From Daphnia pulex (lineage: Eukaryota; Arthropoda; Branchiopoda; Diplostraca; Daphniidae): a stretch of 64,000 nucleotides of DNA. Of the stretch, positions 1-10,849 are shown in pieces. Positions within the stretch are counted from its first letter, which is position 1; each line of letters starts with the position of its first letter. The stretch spans positions 7,564,001 to 7,628,000 of the forward strand of contig NC_060023.1 of assembly GCF_021134715.1 (NCBI RefSeq), written 5' to 3'. The notes beneath the pieces were generated by a model. That model was not told the origin of the DNA, ran no database searches, and saw nothing but the letters and a program-made list of their open reading frames with translations. The translations under genes were made by a program, and so were the position numbers.

Positions 1-540
1 AGGTTCTTTTTATTCATAGAGTTCCTCACAATCAAGTAATGGGCTTTGCCAAGTTTAGTGTTTGTATGTTTGCATTACATTTTACAGCTATGTTTTTTTA
101 CAGCCGGGTGAAAAATTTTTCTTTACCCTCGCAACAGCAAAATTTGAAGTGATTTGTAAGTTTACTGATGCTCTTTATTGTGAGAGGAATACACTGATTT
201 ACGATTATCGACAATCCTCATTTCATCACGTTTTTATGCTATTCTGATCCCAGGATAATTTCATCAGGTCACAGCAGTACCATTACCCACAAACATATGC
301 CGGAAATGTATAACGAAGCAGTCAAAAGACAAATAGAAGAGCTTGCTCTGATTCGGTGGGTGGTTGTCACTGCCGACGGTGTGACTTGCCACAATAACCA
401 CCACTATATATCAGTGACCACTCACTATATTAATTCGGATATGGAAATGATATTCAGAGTTTGGAAAAAAAATAATGAGTGAAAAGGATAACCTAATCTT
501 ACCTTACCCATACAGTCCGTGTTTATCACGTTTCTTCTTT

Positions 541-862
541 TCGTTCACTTGCGAGAGCTATAGTGACATTTTCAATCAAAGTTCGTGAACCAAGACTGGA
601 CTCTTAGAACACTGTTCTTTCGTAGAGCCACCAGCCACCTGTTGAGATGAAGTCGGTTCGAGATACCTTACATACGATTGGAATCTGTGAGAAGGAGGAA
701 CTAGAATTAGGCCCATACTATTGGGTAGATAGCAGTGGGAATATTCACTGTCATTGTGTTGGCAATTCTTTAGCAGTATTCACTGAAAATTCGCAGTGGA
801 AATTTTCTAAACCGAACCGTACTGCTGGTAAATGTTGTCTTTTCATCCACAACATTCAATAA
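541..862 (+). repeat. Dispersed 3'-end copy of the 48-54 kb alanine-rich gene family
   Basis: From about 600 to 710 the sequence matches the 3' end of the gene family near 48.2 and 54.5 kb. It carries the same run through a TTCGTAGAGCCACC-like block, the CACCTGTTGAG block and GTCGGTTCGAGA, then a decayed tail. An open frame runs from 647 to 862, but the frame upstream ends at TGA inside the family block, so this is probably a degenerate fragment and not a gene. It lies about 47 kb from the main cluster, so the family has spread beyond simple tandem duplication. Confidence 0.6.
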
Positions 863-1536
863 TCGACTCATGATGTATTCGGAGCACTATGCGTACATAA
901 TATTCCATTATGGGATACGGAACTAGGCTCAGAAATACGGACGGAATCCTTGATAAATTTCTAGTTTTTTTTCTGCGCCCATCACCACCGTTTCCCCTTG
1001 AATATTGACAGACCATCTCGAAACGGATATTTTAACTACTTGTCCAGAAAAACAAAACAAATAAAAATGTTGATAACAATGTGTTCCCTTGTCTGTGGTT
1101 GAAACCGAATCTTGTTATGTCTGCCGCCTAAAAAATAACGAAAAAAAGGGAAAAGAAAAAAAAAAGATGACAAGAGTTGGGTTGATACTTATTGTACTTA
1201 TTGTACCACCTTCCATATCTTTTTCCTATTTCTTGCTTGGTGAAATTCTATTTCTTCTAATTCTAAGTCATAAAGAAACGGCTAAATTTGCATCTTTATG
1301 TGAAGATCGACGTGATTTGAATTTGGATGACTTTAAATAGGAAATACTCGTTTTTACAATCATTGCCAACATTTTAACTTACAACAAATACTTAAGATGC
1401 TGGAACTCTCTATTTTAGCTATTTTGTTTCAAGTGAGGCCTAAAATAGAACCACATCGTTGTCAGTTCAAAGTAGAAAAGTAAAGACAGTCACCAATTGA
1501 CAGTTCAATTCTAAGGCTTTTCATTTTACAGGATAG
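863..1536. other. Non-coding A+T-rich stretch
   Basis: No reading frame here looks coding. There is an A-rich run near 1150-1170. A polypyrimidine-AG ends at 1531, just before the open frame that starts at 1537, and may be a splice acceptor for it. Confidence 0.4.
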
Positions 1537-2347
1537 AATTTTGATTCTCACCTATTTCTCAAAATTCTTGCTGATCCTCGTCTGGATGCCATAAAGAAGG
1601 AAATTATAGATGCGGAATACAGTCAAATCTCCAATGAAACGCTGGAGGAGTTGGCAAAGGACAAGGATAAGGCTACTGGCCTATACTTTTGCCCGGGATC
1701 TATAGGTTACGCGGGTCCTTCCCCTGACCCTTACCACTTGAAGACACCACATGACACCTACTGCTATGCCAGCCAGAAGCTGTGGAAGCAATTGAGATTG
1801 CTGCTGTCACTCAAGTGGCAAGAAAGGAAAGAGCAATCGGTTGCGCAACTTCCACTCCAAACACTCATTAATTCTACAAATTGGTTTAAGTTTTTTTTAC
1901 GTGATGCTAATATTAACAAGCTATGGAGGAAAAATTTCAAAGAAAGATGGCCCAAAATTTCTTACAAACAAGATGGGGAAGTAAATTGGCTTGACAAAAT
2001 CAGCCTGCGACTCATGGTTAAAAGTTAATTAAGTCAAGGAAGAAGTGTGGAGTTTTTCAGCTCTTTGCTATCCGCTATGCCCAGAAATATTCACACCCCA
2101 GGAAGTGTTTGACAAACTTACGACTGGTGACTACCCTTACCTGGAAATCGTTGATGATGAACTTGCAAATTTAAAGTTTAATCCAACAAAGGATATGGCA
2201 GCTGACTTAACTTTTAGCTATTACGTCAACCACTTGTACACCAAAATCAGAATGCATTTATTAAAGAAGAAGTGGCTTAATTTTATGGCACTGCCAGAAT
2301 CTCAGATATATCTATTTGAAGTGCCGTACTTGGGTCTAAATGGATAA
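1537..2347 (+). pseudogene. Unidentified coding-like region in two frames
   Basis: An open frame from 1537 to 2028 has amino-acid composition typical of a real protein (rich in W, K, L and D, with balanced codon use). It is followed by a second open frame, 2033-2347, shifted by one base. The join is either a short intron or a frameshift. Part of the first frame, with the pattern N-x-LW-(R/K)-x4-ERWP, weakly recalls the second half of an F-box, but I do not assign a function. No convincing start codon is present, so exons may lie upstream. It could equally be the internal part of a decayed transposon gene. Nothing beyond 2347 continues it. Confidence 0.35.
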
Positions 2348-2967
2348 ACATAGACTTTTGGGTAACAAGTTCAAGTGACATCAAATCGATGCATGGTAAA
2401 ATGGAGCAGCAGCCGCACATTATATATAAATAGAATCTTATAAAAAGAATTATATGCTTCGGCTAAAATCCTCCTATTCGTACGGATACCGCTATAATTC
2501 ACTTAATTTAGAGTCCACCAAAATCGGCGAGGGTACAGATGTTCGCGCGCACGTTAAGTAAATGCACTATCCCCTTTAACTTATGGATCTGTTTTGGCTG
2601 ATGTAATGGAGTGATCAAAGAAGAGGACGACCATGCCATTTTTAAAGAAGCCTCCTTGTTAAACCTTAACTAGAGAGTTCTTTAAGCTAATAAGCTGCAT
2701 AAATTCATTTGATGACTGTTGAGAATTTGGAAAGTGATTAAGTCACTATTAATTTCAACATGTTTTTATTTTGTGTTTCTGTGCATTAAATGGTTCAAAA
2801 TAAGATAAGACTGAAAGAAAAATGCGAATGCAATTAAACTAGCTGGTTATTCCCATAAAAAATATGTATTTTATATTTTATTTAAAGTGACAAGAAATCC
2901 TATCGTGGACTTAACATAGAAGTTGCTAGATTGAACCAGGAGATGCCGGTGTGGCGGCAAGTCCCTC
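2348..2967. other. Intergenic, no feature recognised
   Basis: A+T-rich sequence with stop codons in all frames. I see no gene, repeat or structured element before the foldback at 2968. Confidence 0.4.
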
Positions 2968-3148
2968 TTCGATATTTCCCCTTTTGATACTCCCTCCCGT
3001 AGTTGTCAATTTTTTAAAATACCAAGATTTTAAATGTTAGGGGCAGGGGAAGAAAAAAGACAGGCTATCTCTACGACCTTTTTTTAAATCTCGGTATTCA
3101 AAAAATTGGCAACTATGGGAGGGGGTACAAAGGGAGAATATCATAGAA
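2968..3148. mobile_element. Foldback MITE-like inverted repeat
   Basis: Bases 2968-3034 and 3085-3148 are imperfect reverse complements over about 60 bp. The left arm reads GATATTTCCCCTTTTGATAC then CTCCCTCCCGTAGTTG. The reverse complement of the right arm gives GATATTCTCCCTTTGTACC then CCTCCCATAGTTGCCA. The loop is only about 50 nt, so a transcript would form one long hairpin. This is the structure of a small foldback or MITE. No coding capacity and no clear target-site duplication were found. Mismatches between the arms show it is not a very recent insertion. Confidence 0.7.
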
Positions 3149-3620
3149 ATGAAAAATTATGATCTTTAAATCAAAATTAAATGGATTTTTCATATGGCAT
3201 GGTGGTCAAAATAATGCTTGGGGTTACAGAGCTATCGACTGATTAATATAATCCATGAAAATTTGAGCCAAATGGAAAAGAAAAGTATAAAAAATCAAAT
3301 AAAATAAAAAAAAACATATTCTATATAAGGGCTTCCGAAATTGATGAGCTTTTGCTTGAGTCCCCCACCACTGCCTGTTTTAGGGCTACAGACAAAAAAA
3401 AAGCATTTTTGACACAAAAAAACTTTAATTTATTTTATTTTTTATTTTAAAAAAATATCACAACCTGGTTAGAAACATGAAAATCACTTCCCCATTTATA
3501 TCTGAATGTTTATTCGTCCCATACTCCTATTAATCTATCGACAATATCGACCAACTTTCAAATAACTTCTTCCGCGCTGCACTTTCCCCAAATGACTTCG
3601 ATGTTTAAAGTTGATACACT
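3149..3620. other. Intergenic with A/T runs
   Basis: Contains poly-A and poly-T tracts near 3310-3320 and 3420-3455. No gene was seen. It lies 3' of the small minus-strand gene that ends at 3621. Confidence 0.4.
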
Positions 3621-3993
3621 TTACACAGAGCAGCATGAATTGAAGACGAGCATCAACTGGAAATCGTCCTCCAATTCCTCAATATTTTCAAGATAATGCC
3701 GCCATTTATTACCAAACTGCTGTTCAATCATTTTCAATAAACTGCATCAGGTGAGAAAAGGTTTTTGTTCAACTTACATTTTCCATTGCAACCGTTCACG
3801 TTTATCGCGCCCGTGCCGTATAGTTCTTTCCATGACTCCTTCCGGCTGCCCGGTGGCTTGTCTCCACTTCGTTGGCTCTGATTAAGTGTTTAAAAATTGT
3901 TTGATTGGTAATGGTTATGTGAGAAAAGAAGTGAAGTTTACCTTTGGTGTTTTCATTGGGTTCCACTTCGTCTTCTGAACTGTCGGATGACAT
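3621..3993 (-). CDS. Small three-exon gene, 90 residues, unidentified
   Basis: Reading the minus strand, exons are 3993-3942, 3877-3778 and 3741-3621. All introns are GT-AG (64 and 36 nt) and the phases close exactly (52+100+121 = 273 nt). The start ATG opens an acidic, serine-rich N-terminus (MSSDSSEDEVEPNENTK). A basic stretch follows, with pattern ERTIRHGRDKRERLQW, then a charged helix with a WRHYLENIEELEDDF core; the protein ends in a double cysteine. I do not recognise the family. The second intron is unusually short, so that junction could be wrong. A strong donor at 5122 (minus strand) and an acceptor near 4040 suggest an upstream non-coding exon. The acid-then-basic layout suggests a nuclear or nucleic-acid-binding role, but that is inference. 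Confidence 0.5.
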
Positions 3994-6477
3994 TTCCGTG
4001 CACCGTGTCTCTCCGTAGGGTGTTTAGCGACCTCCGTGTTCTTGGAAAACATATATAAAAAAACCAACTCAAATTACAACTTTGTTTCTAATAAGGAAAG
4101 AAAAAATAATATATTTCGTAAACCAACATTTGAATTTGCCTAATCAAACCCAGGTAATTGTCTTAACGTAACTTTTTTTTTTTCTTCGATCCAAAAGTGG
4201 AAACGATAGCACGCCGGGTTGATGTTGCTGCTCTTTTTTTCACACTGCGCCTAGCGTGGTACTGATTTCTGATTGGCTGTTTCAGTCCTGCAGCCGACAA
4301 CCCAAAATACATTTTTATCAAAAAATAATAGCCAGAAAACGATGGAGAGGGGTGGAGTCAGGCCAAAAAGGAACTCAATTTCTTGCGTGTGGAGATTTGA
4401 TGCACACCATGTGGGAAGATGCCTAGTATGTGCCCGCTAGGAGACGGACTATGGTTTGTTTTCTTTGATTTTGTTGTTCGGTAGTTTTGGGCGACGTTAG
4501 GCAATTACGGTAGGAACTTTTAAAATAAATGTTGTAAAAAATGGGGTGGGGATAGTGAATGTGTCCGCTTCTGTCAGTTTTCTCATTCATTTTTTTAAAT
4601 TGTTATTTCTAAGACGGTATTTGAAGTGGTTTCGACGGATACATCTCTCGGCATTTGCAGACTCTCCGAGGAGTGAAAAATGACATTGATCTCCTACATT
4701 TCCATTTCCCAACTTCTAGGCTCATCACCTAGCGTCACATGGCAGCGTGCAGTGACTTTTGCCAATTAGACATTATCCTCCACATGTCTCTCAATTGCGT
4801 TCGTCTTTAGCGATGGTTACTTTTTTGGCCCAGAAGAAAAAAAACCTTTCGACTTAGAAATTATTGAATTTCCCGACAGAGGTGGCTGAGTAGGACATTC
4901 AGTACTCGGAAATAAACAAGTAAATGCAAAGTAGTTGCGAATTCGAAGCGACGGTAATAGATTACGGTATTAGCGAAAACAACCGACCAACAAGCAGAAA
5001 CACACACACACAAACATGCAAAGAGAGGCGGAAGACAGTTTGGGGAGTTTCGCTAATATCTGTCGTACAAATCTGGATATCGGCATGAAACATGAAGTAG
5101 AACATTGTGATTGGAACTCACCTTAGACGATTTGAATGGCGGGTAGTTGAATCCTCGAAAAAGTTGCAGTCACCGACAAGCGGATTTGGTGCAGTTGAAG
5201 TTTCTTCAAATTGAAAATAAGTAGCAATCGATGAAGAAGATTGGAAGAATTTGAGCTCGATTGTAGAAGAAGATACCGCGCCGTAATTCCACTTTTCTGG
5301 TAGAATTTAGCATATAAATCCAGCGGGAACCGGAAAAAAACACACCAGAAACCTATCACGAAAACAACTTTTGGCAAAATGAAAAGAACACGACACTGCT
5401 CAACGCTAACACCACACAACAACCATCCTTTTCGTAGAGTTTGTTTTGTTACTGTGAAAATGTCACGATCACTGGTTGCTCTGTATGGCTTATTGTCTTA
5501 TTCCTTTTATTTTTGGACGGCCAACAAATGGGGAACGAAACCGAAGTGCGAGTGCAATATCACCGTGGCTGTTCAATCAAGTTGATTGAGCATCGGATTC
5601 TTTGATTATTCCAAGAAAGAGCACACCGTTGGTAAGGGGTTGAAAGAATCAAGAAAACGAAAGAGAACGGGAGAAAATGATGCAACTGGAGCGAGTTCAG
5701 CCATACGACTAGGAATCTAAGATATAAACGGCATGTTCGTGGATTCATTCCTCTCCCCCCCCCCACCTTCTTTTTGGCCATTTTTTGGTCTCCCTCCCTC
5801 CCGACCGAGCAGCAGTAGTGGGAGGAGTGAAGCTCGCAGCACGGGACAGTGGGCATTGACGATTTTTTTTTTTTTTCCTTCCTTTTTCAGGGCACACACA
5901 AATTCAATCACGACTGAGTTTCACGTATCATGTTAGTGTTTAAAAATATCTTTTGCGATTAGATAATCCCGCCGTCATGTCCCAACCCCAGACAGTAAAG
6001 TTGCGGATGAGATGAGCAAAGACTGGCTCGGAACAAAGGACTTGCGAGCAAAACGCGTTAATGTAAACGGATAGGACGTGATTCAAAAAAATGATCAGCA
6101 ATTTTGGTTCTGAAACAGAATAACTATTTTGGCGAAAAACGGCGAAATATAGAACATCAACAATATAGAAATGAAACAATTGAAACTTTACTTTTTTGTA
6201 ATAACAAGAAAAAAATCCAAGAATTTACTCTTTTCGTATCTATATAGTGAGAGAAATGGAATTGAAAACTGTTTCTTGGGTAAAAATGAATTTGGGAAAT
6301 GAAAATCATTGACACGAAAGAAACTTAAACGAATCCAACGAACCAAAAAGAAACGCGAGATAAAACAGAAACGTAAGATCAATCATCACGACGACGACGA
6401 CGAGGAAGTCGATCCATAATGCCTGCAGATAAATAAAAATCTTTTAACGCAAGCACAATTAATTGAGATCTTTACAT
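3994..6477. other. Intergenic region with possible 5' exon of the small gene
   Basis: On the minus strand a good donor (CTAAG|GTGAGT) ends a possible leader exon at about 5122-5420. It could splice to an acceptor near 4040, upstream of the small gene at 3993. A TATAAA-like box lies at about 5313 on the plus strand. A short CA tract is at about 4997-5013, and homopolymer-rich C and T runs are at 5755-5880. Short open frames here have no coding character. The GACGAC repeats near 6390-6405 are low complexity. Confidence 0.35.
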
Positions 6478-7020
6478 TCATTTACATCTATCGCTGTGAC
6501 GAGAGACAAAATCCCTGAGACCATCAGGAAGCCGACCCTCATTGAATGGAATTCCGTTCTGCCGGATAACTTTAGCACAACAGAAAGTGAGGGGTAAAAC
6601 TGCATTAATCAGTGAACTGAAATAGTCATTGGCTTCAACTTTGACTCCGTCACGGCCCCTGAACCTTTCCAAATTTCTCTTTAAAAGATTGAGAACAGTA
6701 TCGCCGTTCCATTTGGCATTGTAGAGATGAGTTCCAGCATCCACAAGAGCCCGGAGTATTGGCAAGTTTGCATCCCAATAAGCCAATCTTCTTTCGGCCA
6801 GAACGTAAAGCGGAGTTCGGCCATCGTCGTCTTTGGCATTAGAATCGGCTCCAAGTTGTAGGAACAGCTGAATTAGGTCATAGTCATTTGCTTCCGTCTC
6901 TATTGCGGCTGCTGCGACGTGAAGAGCAGTGGTCGTTTCTTCGAGATAGTAGTTTTGGATGTAATTCGAAATATGCTCTTCAATTTGCTGCTTGTCTTGG
7001 TTGTTTAGGTTTGGGGACAT
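6478..7020 (-). CDS. FEM1-like ankyrin-repeat protein, C-terminal part
   Basis: A 180-residue frame starting with ATG at 7020 and ending at 6478. It contains two ankyrin-type units: TALHVAAAA..., with ending GADSNAKDDDGRTPLYVLAE, and ILRALVDAGTHLYNAKWNGDT. The C-terminus has the FEM1-family pattern of a hydrophobic helix followed by IRQNGIPF, LP-x-GLRDFV and a terminal SRH. FEM1 proteins are substrate receptors of CUL2 ubiquitin ligases and normally exceed 550 residues with N-terminal ankyrin repeats, so this is only the C-terminal third. The related upstream fragment at 7106-7379 on the same strand is in other frames. It may be a truncated paralogue, a pseudogene, or the last exon of a gene whose other exons I cannot join. 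Confidence 0.6.
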   Translation of the reverse strand: MSPNLNNQDKQQIEEHISNYIQNYYLEETTTALHVAAAAIETEANDYDLIQLFLQLGADSNAKDDDGRTPLYVLAERRLAYWDANLPILRALVDAGTHLYNAKWNGDTVLNLLKRNLERFRGRDGVKVEANDYFSSLINAVLPLTFCCAKVIRQNGIPFNEGRLPDGLRDFVSRHSDRCK

Positions 7021-7105
7021 TTACCTCCAGAACGAAAACCAAATAAAAAATGATTATTGGCCCATAAATTCAAGAATATGGTTAGAATCGATGTAAGCTT
7101 GAAAT

Positions 7106-7379
7106 TCAATGGAAGAAATATCTTTTTAATTTTGGGAAAAACTTTGCGATCTCGCCCATGAATTTGGTGAGGGCCAGGAGGTTGGCGTGGGAAAGCAGTT
7201 CTTCTGTCCCTGGATATCCGAGCCGTTTCTTTGCCAAAAATCCTAACCAGTAAGACGCAAAAGCAAGGGATTTCATTAAAAAAATCAAATGATTTGCGGG
7301 GGAGCATTTGTGGATTGAATCCATCAATCACTTGCTCCAGCTTGAGCAGGAAAGTGTGAATCCCAATTCCATTCATCAC
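7106..7379 (-). pseudogene. Upstream fragment of the FEM1-like gene, frame-shifted
   Basis: Two overlapping minus-strand frames (7379-7005 and 7327-7106) together resemble an alpha-helical stretch: an N-terminal piece with FLLKLEQVIDGFN in one frame, continuing in the other with helix-like sequence around KSLAFASYWLGFLAKK and FMGEIAKFFPKLKRYFF. The join needs a frame change near 7315. It lies directly 5' of the ankyrin frame on the same strand, so the two were probably one gene. Homology of this part to FEM1 is not obvious to me, and the breakage suggests decay. Confidence 0.35.
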
Positions 7380-8249
7380 AGTATAAAACGTTCCATTGCG
7401 ATGCCATTAAGATTTTCATCTTCATTTTCATCTTCCCCATATCATCTGGAATGCGAACGTCTTTCTACGGTCCCAGTTCCAATAAGCTGAGAGGTCCGAA
7501 TTCTTGAGGCTGCGGTTTTTGCTGCAGCAGATCAGGAACCATTCAAAGAGTGATTTATAAAAGTCTCCAGTAGACAAAAATGTTTAAATAATATCGTGTT
7601 GACGTATCGATAACTATTAGCTAGAAACAAACATTATAAAAACAATATCATCGATTCTCATATTTGATTTTTTAAATTCTTGACTGTAGTTCAGCCTTAA
7701 TTGGAAGGCGTAAAAAACTTTGAAGCCACATATTTTAAAGGCAGATGATTGATTTTAGCTTTTTTTTGTGGTAGTTGTTTGGTGTCACGCTTTCTTCTAT
7801 CAACTTGTAGACGGCTTGGGGGGTTGGGTTCTAAGTTTCAACAGAGTTAGCAGGTTTAGCTATTTTTTGTTCTTTTCAATGAGAGAATCCTCCTTTGATG
7901 TACTTTGCTTTTCTATTCGATCGTTTCTCTGTTGCAATATTTATCTTCGTCTTCACGGGTAACACCTATAGTTGACCTTGCACAAAAACCTCTTTCGAAT
8001 GGATTTCTTGATAACCAATATCTAGTTCGAGAAAACTATGGTCGCTCTGCAATGAACCATGATTTCTCTGCAAATTCCGCATTTGACACACTCCTGATTC
8101 GGCAGAACCATTATCTATGAAATTTAAAAAAATTAGTAATTAAAAGAAAAAAATACAATTTTGAACGTCACATACCGTACTGCATTGTTTAGGTCGTCGA
8201 GAGTCGCCGTCAAATGGTGATTTACACACAGGACACATAGTTGTCGAAA
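7380..8249. other. Intergenic, no clear gene
   Basis: Contains a TATCGATA-like site near 7605 (CGTATCGATAACT), the core of the insect DRE element, which may mark a promoter. The open frames here are short and look non-coding. Confidence 0.35.
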
Positions 8250-8462
8250 ATGAATCTACCGAGGTCATGCAGTATCACGTTAAACGAATGTCAAACTCTC
8301 ACGACGTCGCAACTCGTAGGTGGATTGGTGACCAATTCCTGTAAAAATTGTGTCTTTCCAATCAGTTCAAATGATGTAGACTGTAATGAAAAAGGCTCTT
8401 TTAGTTGTTCAGACGACGTTTTCCTCACTCCTGGAGAGAAAATTTGTACAAATGACAAATAA
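8250..8462 (+). CDS. Short unidentified ORF, 70 residues
   Basis: Starts at the ATG at 8250 and ends at a TAA. The peptide has six cysteines, with C-x2-C near the middle and CNEKGSFSC later, and is rich in serine and threonine. There is no signal peptide. I do not recognise it, and it may be random or one exon of something larger. Confidence 0.2.
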   Translation: MNLPRSCSITLNECQTLTTSQLVGGLVTNSCKNCVFPISSNDVDCNEKGSFSCSDDVFLTPGEKICTNDK

Positions 8463-8706
8463 GGAATCTACTGGGAAGCTAGCCATATTTTTCCAGCACC
8501 CTTTGGCTGACAAGGTAGGCTTGAATCTTCGAATGAATTGATTGAACCTTTTGTATCAATAGTGCGTCCAACTCGCCACATTTTGGACTTCATTCTTGTT
8601 CTTTAAAAATAGCATTCCAAGTTGGGACTGGTGGCGGTTTAGCTTTGGAAAAGGTTTTTCATCTTTAGGAAACAGAAGTTTAATCGCCTCATTATTTCCC
8701 CCTACT

Positions 8707-9148
8707 CTAGCCCGTCAAGTCGTCTTCTCTTGTTTTAACTCTTCCATGAAAGATGAATGCAGAATCAACCAGCTCTAAGATATCTATAAGCACTTCTGTA
8801 TCAGCAAACTCTGGTAGAATAAAAGTATATTTCTCTTCGGGAATCTCTTTTTCTTTCAATTGGAAGTATGGGGTCTTCCCTACCAGGTATTCAATGTTTG
8901 GAATTTTCTCCAAAAGAAGAGCTGCAAATAATGTCATCCAAAAATCTATATTGATTATTTATCGAAAAGCGGCCAGTATTTCTCACAGCTAATACTCCTT
9001 GTTTGACAGAGTTCTTCACTAAGGTCGTGCTTCCACTTTTAAAAATTGCAGGGATTAGAGAATCAATCTTTATTCTCTTTGAAGGAAATCCATGCTTCTT
9101 GCATTCTGTCTTCTTCTTTGCTACATTTGCAGTACAATTGATATCCAT
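8707..9148 (-). pseudogene. Unidentified coding-like region with one frameshift
   Basis: The minus-strand frame 9148-8891 starts with ATG and is lysine-rich and protein-like. At the T5 run near 8943 the coding character passes to the frame 8937-8707, giving a smooth continuation around NNQYRF then WMTLFAALLLEK. The second part has a hydrophobic helix, an acidic PEEKYTFILPEFADTE segment, and ends at a TGA-like stop. A 1-nt change in the homopolymer would restore a single frame of about 140 residues. I do not recognise the protein. It may be a decaying mobile-element gene or an assembly error. Confidence 0.3.
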
Positions 9149-9224
9149 GTTTATGTGATACTAGCTGGAATGTACAATCTTCGCAACTCTGGAATTTAAA
9201 TTTTTTATCACAAATGCACTCAAG

Positions 9225-9720
9225 AATTTCACACAATGACTACCTGCTAATGGACACAAATCCTATACCACTAGTTGAAAGATGAACTCCAAGAAGCTGA
9301 AACTGGAAAACGATTGAACTCCTGGCACTGCGAGGGCAAATATACACGAAGTTTTAGACACAAAAAGCAGAAAAGAATTTCCTACAATGACTACGTGCTG
9401 AGTGGCAAAATTCTGTACAACACTTAGTTGGAACATGGACTTAAGAAGTTGGGTGGGAGTTGGACTCACACTGGCGATGTTGATCAAGCACTGCTGCGAG
9501 GGCTGATACATCAACTTTTAGATAAAAATTCAGAAATGAATCTCATATAATGACTACTAGACTACCTAATAAGTGGCATAAATCCTACATCTCAGCTAGA
9601 TGAACATGGAATCGAAGAAGTTTGTAAGGTGTTCAATAAGTGTAAGGTGTAAGGTGTGTCAATAAGCACTGCTCTAAGAACTTATGCATCAAGTTTTTAG
9701 CACAAATGCCAAAGAACGAC
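9225..9720. repeat. Degenerate tandem repeat, about 3 units of 150-170 bp
   Basis: Three units begin with variants of ACAATGACTAC at about 9233, 9384 and 9547. Each then repeats a block like GGCA-AAATCCTA, a TAGTTGGAACATGGA-like block, an AAGAAGTTG-like block, a CACTGC(T)GAGGG-like block and an ATCAACTTTTAGACACAAA-like end. Identity is moderate and indels are common, so this is an old array. A further isolated ACAATGACTA occurs near 10620. Confidence 0.6.
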
Positions 9721-10630
9721 AGTCTGCTGAAAAAAATAGATGGGGAAGACTTCCTGCCCCAATGTTCAAACGTTTAATATCCTTCACTGAGATCCATTCA
9801 TTCCGAACTTATCCGAACTCAGGGAGGCTTACAAACAAGACGACAAACAAGGTTTACGTTTTATGTAATAACTACATTACTTTTGAAATTTAAAAACTTT
9901 TCTTTAATCGGGTTTGTTGAAAACAATTGGCTTCTTACCTAATTTAATTCAATTTTTCAGTTCACTTCGCATAACACCATAAAAAAATTTCGTCAAAAGT
10001 AGCCTACATTACTTCGCTGTGTTTTCCATCTTCTGAGCATTTCATTTCATTTTTTAAATTCTTTTGCCTTCTTCCTGAACATCAGTCATATGTTGACAGA
10101 TAATATGCAAACCTTCATTCGCTTGTCTTTTCTTAAAAGGAAAATATTTTCTTCTCCAACAAGTTTTGTTATGTTTTTAGGGAGTTCGCTCAAGGGAAGA
10201 ATTTCGGATTCGGAGTTTTCCGATTAAATCTCTTTTATTTAGTTTTGTATTATCACTGGTTTTCATCCTACTATATGGGTGTTACTATTAACTTGAGATG
10301 GAACTTAATGATGCATTGTGACGTTATTGTAACCTTAAATAGGTTAGGATCACCATCGATAATGTGGGATTTGCGAAGAAATTCAGTGTTATCGGAGACT
10401 TCATTAACTTCTATTTAGTATGAATCCACATTAGTTTCCATTTGTTGAGAATAAAAATGAGCTCCAAATTGATCTGACTTTTGAGAAAATTTCTCTTTGC
10501 TATTGGAAGGACATGTCATCCACGTCACATTCCTTTAACTGATGAAATATTAACTTGTCCACAAAAAATTAAATCAGTAACATTATTTTAAAGGTATCAC
10601 AATATAAATTAGGCATACCAACAATGACTA
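9721..10630. other. Intergenic, no feature recognised
   Basis: A+T-rich with scattered short frames. I see no conserved coding stretch or structured repeat. Confidence 0.35.
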
Positions 10631-10633
10631 TAT

Positions 10634-10849
10634 GATGATGATGTCACTGCATTGTTCGGTATGGAGTAGGTGTTTCCATTCCATCCGAAACATCTACACC
10701 AGAACCACCTGTATCTTTCACAGAAACTGTGTTGCCTGTTCAGAGCTTCCAGGCAGCAGGTGACTTGTGTAGCTACGTCGGCGAAGTTGCTGAAGGAGGA
10801 GAAGTTGATACGGAGGAAACCGAAGTCCTCAAAATTAAACAACAATTGT
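10634..10849 (+). other. Candidate coding exon
   Basis: One frame is open for about 70 codons and reads like an acidic, threonine- and proline-rich C-terminus (PSETSTPEPPVSFTETV, then EGGEVDTEETEVLKIKQQL and TAG). No start codon or well-placed acceptor is visible, so it is only a possible terminal exon. It could belong with the chromodomain gene further on, but the phases were not resolved. Confidence 0.2.

Noticed and set aside
1537..2347. Neprilysin-type (M13) peptidase
   Set aside because: I considered it for LP-x-SQIYLF and W-F-K-F-F motifs, but the HExxH zinc site is absent and the similarity is too weak.
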